Below, piece after piece: positions 61,604-64,000 of a DNA stretch of 64,000 nucleotides; position 1 is the first letter of the stretch, and each line of letters starts with the position of its first letter. The notes below the pieces were generated by a model. It was not told the origin of the DNA. It made no database searches and worked only from the letters and a program-made list of their open reading frames with translations. Both the position numbers and the translations under genes were made by a program. The DNA comes from Streptomyces sp. NBC_00582 (lineage in GTDB: Bacteria; Actinomycetota; Actinomycetes; Streptomycetales; Streptomycetaceae), in contig NZ_CP107772.1 of assembly GCF_036345155.1 (NCBI RefSeq), forward strand, positions 9,734,001 through 9,798,000, written 5' to 3'.

Positions 61604-62160
61604 GCCAGCGCCTTCCGCATCTCGATCCGGGCCCGGCGGGCACGGGTCTTGACCGTGCCCTCGGGCAGTCCCAGCAGCACCGAGGTCTCCCGGACGGACA
61701 GCCCGTCGAGCACCATGGCCTGCAGGACATCTCTGAGCTCCGGCGCGAGGCGCCGCAGCGCGTCGCCGACCTCACCGCCGACGGTCGTCGCGAGCGCCTC
61801 CTCCTCGGCGGCGGGCGCCACGGGCCGCGACGCGGCCGCGGGTGGCGGCTCCGCGTGGTGGGCCCGGCGCCGGAACGCGTCGACGAGTCGGCGCGCCGCG
61901 ATCGTCCACAGCCAGCCGACGGCGGTCCCCCCGGCCGTGGTCCCGACGAACGCGCCCGCCGCGCGCCACACCGCCAGATAGGTCTCCTGCATGACCTCGG
62001 CGACGATCTGCTCGTCCGCACAGCGGCGGCGCAGCCGCACCGCCATCCACGGCGACGTACGCCGGTACAGCTCCTCGAACGCGGCACGGTCACCCTTGGC
62101 CACCAGCCGCACGAGATGCTCCTCGTCCGGCTCGCCCGGTGCCTTCCTGACTGATCTCAC
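61600..62160 (-). CDS. ECF-family RNA polymerase sigma factor
   Basis: A 186-residue sigma factor. Region 2 is EEHLVRLVAKGDRAAFEELY, RRTSPWMAVRLRRRCADEQI, VAEVMQETYLAVWRAAGAF and GTAVGWLWTIAARRLVDAFR; region 4 is LRRLAPELRDVLQAMVLDGL, SVRETSVLLGLPEGTVKTRA, RRARIEMRK. GTG 62160 gives the normal short N-terminus. Another GTG at 62217 overlaps the upstream secreted protein's stop (GTGA) and would add 19 residues. It directs RNA polymerase to its own operon when released by the zinc-finger anti-sigma factor. Confidence 0.9.
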   Translation of the reverse strand: MRSVRKAPGEPDEEHLVRLVAKGDRAAFEELYRRTSPWMAVRLRRRCADEQIVAEVMQETYLAVWRAAGAFVGTTAGGTAVGWLWTIAARRLVDAFRRRAHHAEPPPAAASRPVAPAAEEEALATTVGGEVGDALRRLAPELRDVLQAMVLDGLSVRETSVLLGLPEGTVKTRARRARIEMRKALA

Positions 62161-62213
62161 ACCCGCAAGACGCCGGCCACGGACGGCAGGTTTTCCCCTG
62201 GGCGTGATCCCCG

Positions 62214-63659
62214 TCACATCGTCGTACGGCGTCGGCGACGGCGGTACACCGCGATCCCGGCGAGTATCGCCACGGCGGTCAGGGCGCTCGGCACCAGAAC
62301 CGCGGGCTTCCGGTACGGCGGGGCCGGGGACGCCTCCAGGGGGATGACAGCGGTGTCGTTGCCGGGGGTGCGGTCGTAGGGGTTGTGGACGCGGATGGTG
62401 CCTTTGGCGCCCGCGATCCGCCGGTCGACTCGGAAGCGGAACTCGACCGTGGTCGTCCCGTCGGACCCCGGCCAGAACACGTCGCTGTTGAGATCGCAGA
62501 CGAACGCGCCGCCGGGTTTCCCGGGGCGCTCGCACGCCCACTTCCCGTCCGTGTCCTCGAAGGTGAAGGGGACGGACGTGACGGTGGTGCCCTCCGGCGG
62601 CACCACCTCGAAGCCGCCCACGTCGCCGCTCGGAGTCCCCGGACCGAGCCGCCGTACCCCGAGCCTCACGCTCACCGTGTCGCCGACCCGGCCCCGGACG
62701 GTCCCGGTGACCGGCTCGTAGTCGGCCTGCACGGTGGTGGTGACCCCGACCCTGCCGTGGCTGTCGTCGAAGTCCCGGTGCGCGGCGGTGCGGACCAGGG
62801 TGAGCGCGGCGCCCGTGCCGCGCACGGTGTGACCCTCGGGCTTTCGCGGGTCGGACGACCAGGTGTAGGTCACCTCGCCGGCCAGGGTCTTCGGGCCGGT
62901 GACGGTGTACGGCAGCGGTGCGCTCGTGCGGTACGCGGCGCCCGGGGCGGCCACCGTGTCGAACGCGCACCAGGCGGAGGTGGGCGACGGGCCGGCGTAG
63001 AAGCAGTTGCGGTACCGGGTGGTGAGCGTGAGGCCCTCCGAGACGTTCACCCGCAGAGCGACCCCGCGCACCGCCGGGAAGCGGGTGTTGTCGGCCAACC
63101 GGGGTGTCAGCCGCGCGGGCTTCCCCGGCGCCAGTCCGCTCACGCCCCTCTCCTGACCGGGCGCGGACAGGGTCGGACCGCCCACCGTCATCCGGGTGGT
63201 GCCGGTGATCGTGGCCGCGTTGTCGGCGGTCGCCGTGTACGTCACCGTGCCGCTGTCGCCCGGCTCGACGCCGTCCACGCCGAGGAGGACCAGCGGGTCG
63301 TAGCTCTCGCCGTCGCCGTTCTCGAGATCGCCGTACTCGCAGGTGCGGACCGGGCCCTCGGCCTTGCACATGCCGCTGTCCCCGACCCGGGCGACGCCCT
63401 CCAGACCCGAGGCGTCCACGACCACCCGCACCTTGCGGGCCGGCGTACCGCCCTCGCTCCGCTCGACGAAGACGGGCACATGGAAGTCGCCGTTCGAGGC
63501 GCTCGCCCCCTCGTCCGCGTTGTACATGACGAAGGTCTTCTCGGTCTCGAAGCGCATCACGACACGGTCCGAGCCGTCTGCGGCGGCGGGTGTCACGGCC
63601 GCCGCGAACACCGTCGCGAGGGCTGCGAGGATTCCCGGCACGCGTTTCCGTAAAGGCAT
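62214..63659 (-). CDS. Secreted, C-terminally anchored multi-domain protein
   Basis: A 481-residue protein with a signal peptide (MPLRKRVPGILAALATVFAA, AVTPAAAD). Three or four beta-sandwich (DUF11-like) domains follow: VMYNADEGASASNGDFHVPV to about 170, a second to about 300, and a C-terminal one (VRGRVGDTVSVRLGVRRLGP, VPPEGTTVTSVPFTFED, EFRFRVDRRIAGAKGTIRVH, NPYDRTPGNDTAVIPLEA) equal to that of the 211-residue protein at 45608-46243. It ends in a helix and RRRRRR tail. It heads the sigma/anti-sigma/ABC operon (54 bases before the sigma gene), so it may be the sensor or target at the cell surface. ATG 63659. Confidence 0.8.
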   Translation of the reverse strand: MPLRKRVPGILAALATVFAAAVTPAAADGSDRVVMRFETEKTFVMYNADEGASASNGDFHVPVFVERSEGGTPARKVRVVVDASGLEGVARVGDSGMCKAEGPVRTCEYGDLENGDGESYDPLVLLGVDGVEPGDSGTVTYTATADNAATITGTTRMTVGGPTLSAPGQERGVSGLAPGKPARLTPRLADNTRFPAVRGVALRVNVSEGLTLTTRYRNCFYAGPSPTSAWCAFDTVAAPGAAYRTSAPLPYTVTGPKTLAGEVTYTWSSDPRKPEGHTVRGTGAALTLVRTAAHRDFDDSHGRVGVTTTVQADYEPVTGTVRGRVGDTVSVRLGVRRLGPGTPSGDVGGFEVVPPEGTTVTSVPFTFEDTDGKWACERPGKPGGAFVCDLNSDVFWPGSDGTTTVEFRFRVDRRIAGAKGTIRVHNPYDRTPGNDTAVIPLEASPAPPYRKPAVLVPSALTAVAILAGIAVYRRRRRRTTM

Positions 63660-63666
63660 CCGGGCA

Positions 63667-63871
63667 CTATGCCACCCGGGGTGCCGTCCACGGACACGGG
63701 GCGCCGCGGCGGCCCGAGGTGAGGTGCTCGGCGAGTTTGACGACGATGCCCTCGGGTTCGCGGACATGGCAGAGCCGGTAGACGTTCTCGTACCGCACGA
63801 TCTCGCCCACCGGTTCAGCCCCGTGGGGCGCAGGCGGGCCACGACGTGCTCGATGTCGTCGACGGGGGCTG
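63667..63871 (-). pseudogene. VOC/glyoxalase-like protein, frameshifted remnant
   Basis: The C-terminal part reads VGEIVRYENVYRLCHVREPE then GIVVKLAEHLTSG and stops at 63667; the segment before it (DDIEHVVARLRP) is in another frame, with the shift in a C-rich stretch near 63822. Together they are the second half of a vicinal-oxygen-chelate domain with Tyr-Arg-x-x-x-x-Arg-Glu-Pro-Glu-Gly, as in glyoxalase/bleomycin-resistance proteins. The first half is lacking. Confidence 0.65.
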
Positions 63872-64000
63872 TCAGATCACACGGAAGAGGTCGGCGGCGG
63901 TGTGGACGTCGGTGAGGTCCTCGACGGAGCGGAGGTTGTCGCACAGGGCCTCGAGGACCGAGTCGGCTTCGGCGACGCGAGGGGCTCCGACGGCGACGCC
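63872..64000 (-). CDS. C-terminal end of a gene cut by the window edge
   Basis: Forty-two codons ending at a TGA at 63872 read VAVGAPRVAEADSVLEALCD then NLRSVEDLTDVHTAADLFRV I. It looks like a helical C-terminus of a cytoplasmic protein. Too short to name. The gene continues beyond 64000. Confidence 0.5.
   Translation of the reverse strand, partial: GVAVGAPRVAEADSVLEALCDNLRSVEDLTDVHTAADLFRVI

Noticed and set aside
58092..62160. Many long plus-strand frames over the ECF/ABC operon
   Set aside because: They overlap genes with clear ABC, ECF and zinc-finger motifs on the minus strand and have no domain of their own.

Overview
The window is high-GC DNA with strong third-position GC bias, GTG/TTG starts, ATGA and GTGA stop/start overlaps and a gene repertoire typical of Streptomyces (ANTAR and STAS regulators, a SpoIIE-type phosphatase, DUF4139 pairs, ECF sigma/anti-sigma modules, short RRxHIDL leader peptides). 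The many broken genes and catabolic or secondary-metabolic islands suggest an accessory part of the chromosome, possibly an arm. No tRNA, rRNA, CRISPR array or intact insertion sequence was seen.

Layout. 0.1-2.2 kb: two secreted proteins and a double-hotdog thioesterase behind a palindromic operator. 2.4-6.5 kb: a decaying sugar-utilisation locus (LacI, rhamnosidase, MFS and esterase remnants) around one intact GH43 enzyme. 6.5-12.2 kb: paired DUF4139 proteins, a STAS protein and small conserved genes. 12.3-22.7 kb: a peptide/nickel-type ABC importer with a flavin monooxygenase, preceded by a cysteine-rich leader peptide, then DUF1684, a 2OG dioxygenase and a MetY-like sulfhydrylase. 22.8-31 kb: STAS, ANTAR, a SecDF fusion, a two-component system, two DksA/TraR zinc-finger proteins, an MreB-like ATPase and a frameshifted Rv1733c-like membrane protein. 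31-33 kb: PadR, DUF6434-like protein and a lipoprotein.

33.5-39.9 kb is a compact operon: fatty acyl-AMP ligase, desaturase, desaturase, acyl carrier protein, third desaturase, cytochrome P450. This order matches the core of bacterial polyyne (poly-acetylenic fatty acid) clusters, and it is the most interesting system here. The ligase would load a fatty acid on the carrier protein, the three di-iron enzymes would desaturate and acetylenate it, and the P450 would tailor it. The thioesterase usual in such clusters is missing.

40-48 kb: a frameshifted asparaginase, DUF5995, a TetR-controlled aldo/keto reductase and quinone reductase operon with a clear double operator, a beta-lactamase remnant, DUF1062, a secreted repeat-domain protein, and divergent TetR and AraC genes that are both frameshifted. 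48-55 kb: a second sulfur-scavenging operon (TauD-type dioxygenase, SsuCBA-like importer, DszA/NtaA-type monooxygenase and an ABC-2 pair), again behind an RRxHIDL leader ending in Cys-Cys and followed by a hairpin with a T-run, suggesting cysteine-responsive attenuation. 55.6-57.8 kb: a GAF/PAS/PP2C phosphatase. 57.9-63.7 kb: a secreted protein, ECF sigma factor, zinc-finger anti-sigma factor and ABC transporter operon whose secreted protein shares its C-terminal domain with the one at 45.6 kb. The right edge holds a VOC remnant and the end of a truncated gene.

The two leader-controlled operons and the sulfhydrylase imply that the organism scavenges organosulfur compounds and feeds sulfide or sulfite to cysteine/methionine synthesis. 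Several single-base frameshifts lie in or next to G/C runs, so some 'pseudogenes' may be sequencing errors; the large internal deletions are more likely real decay.
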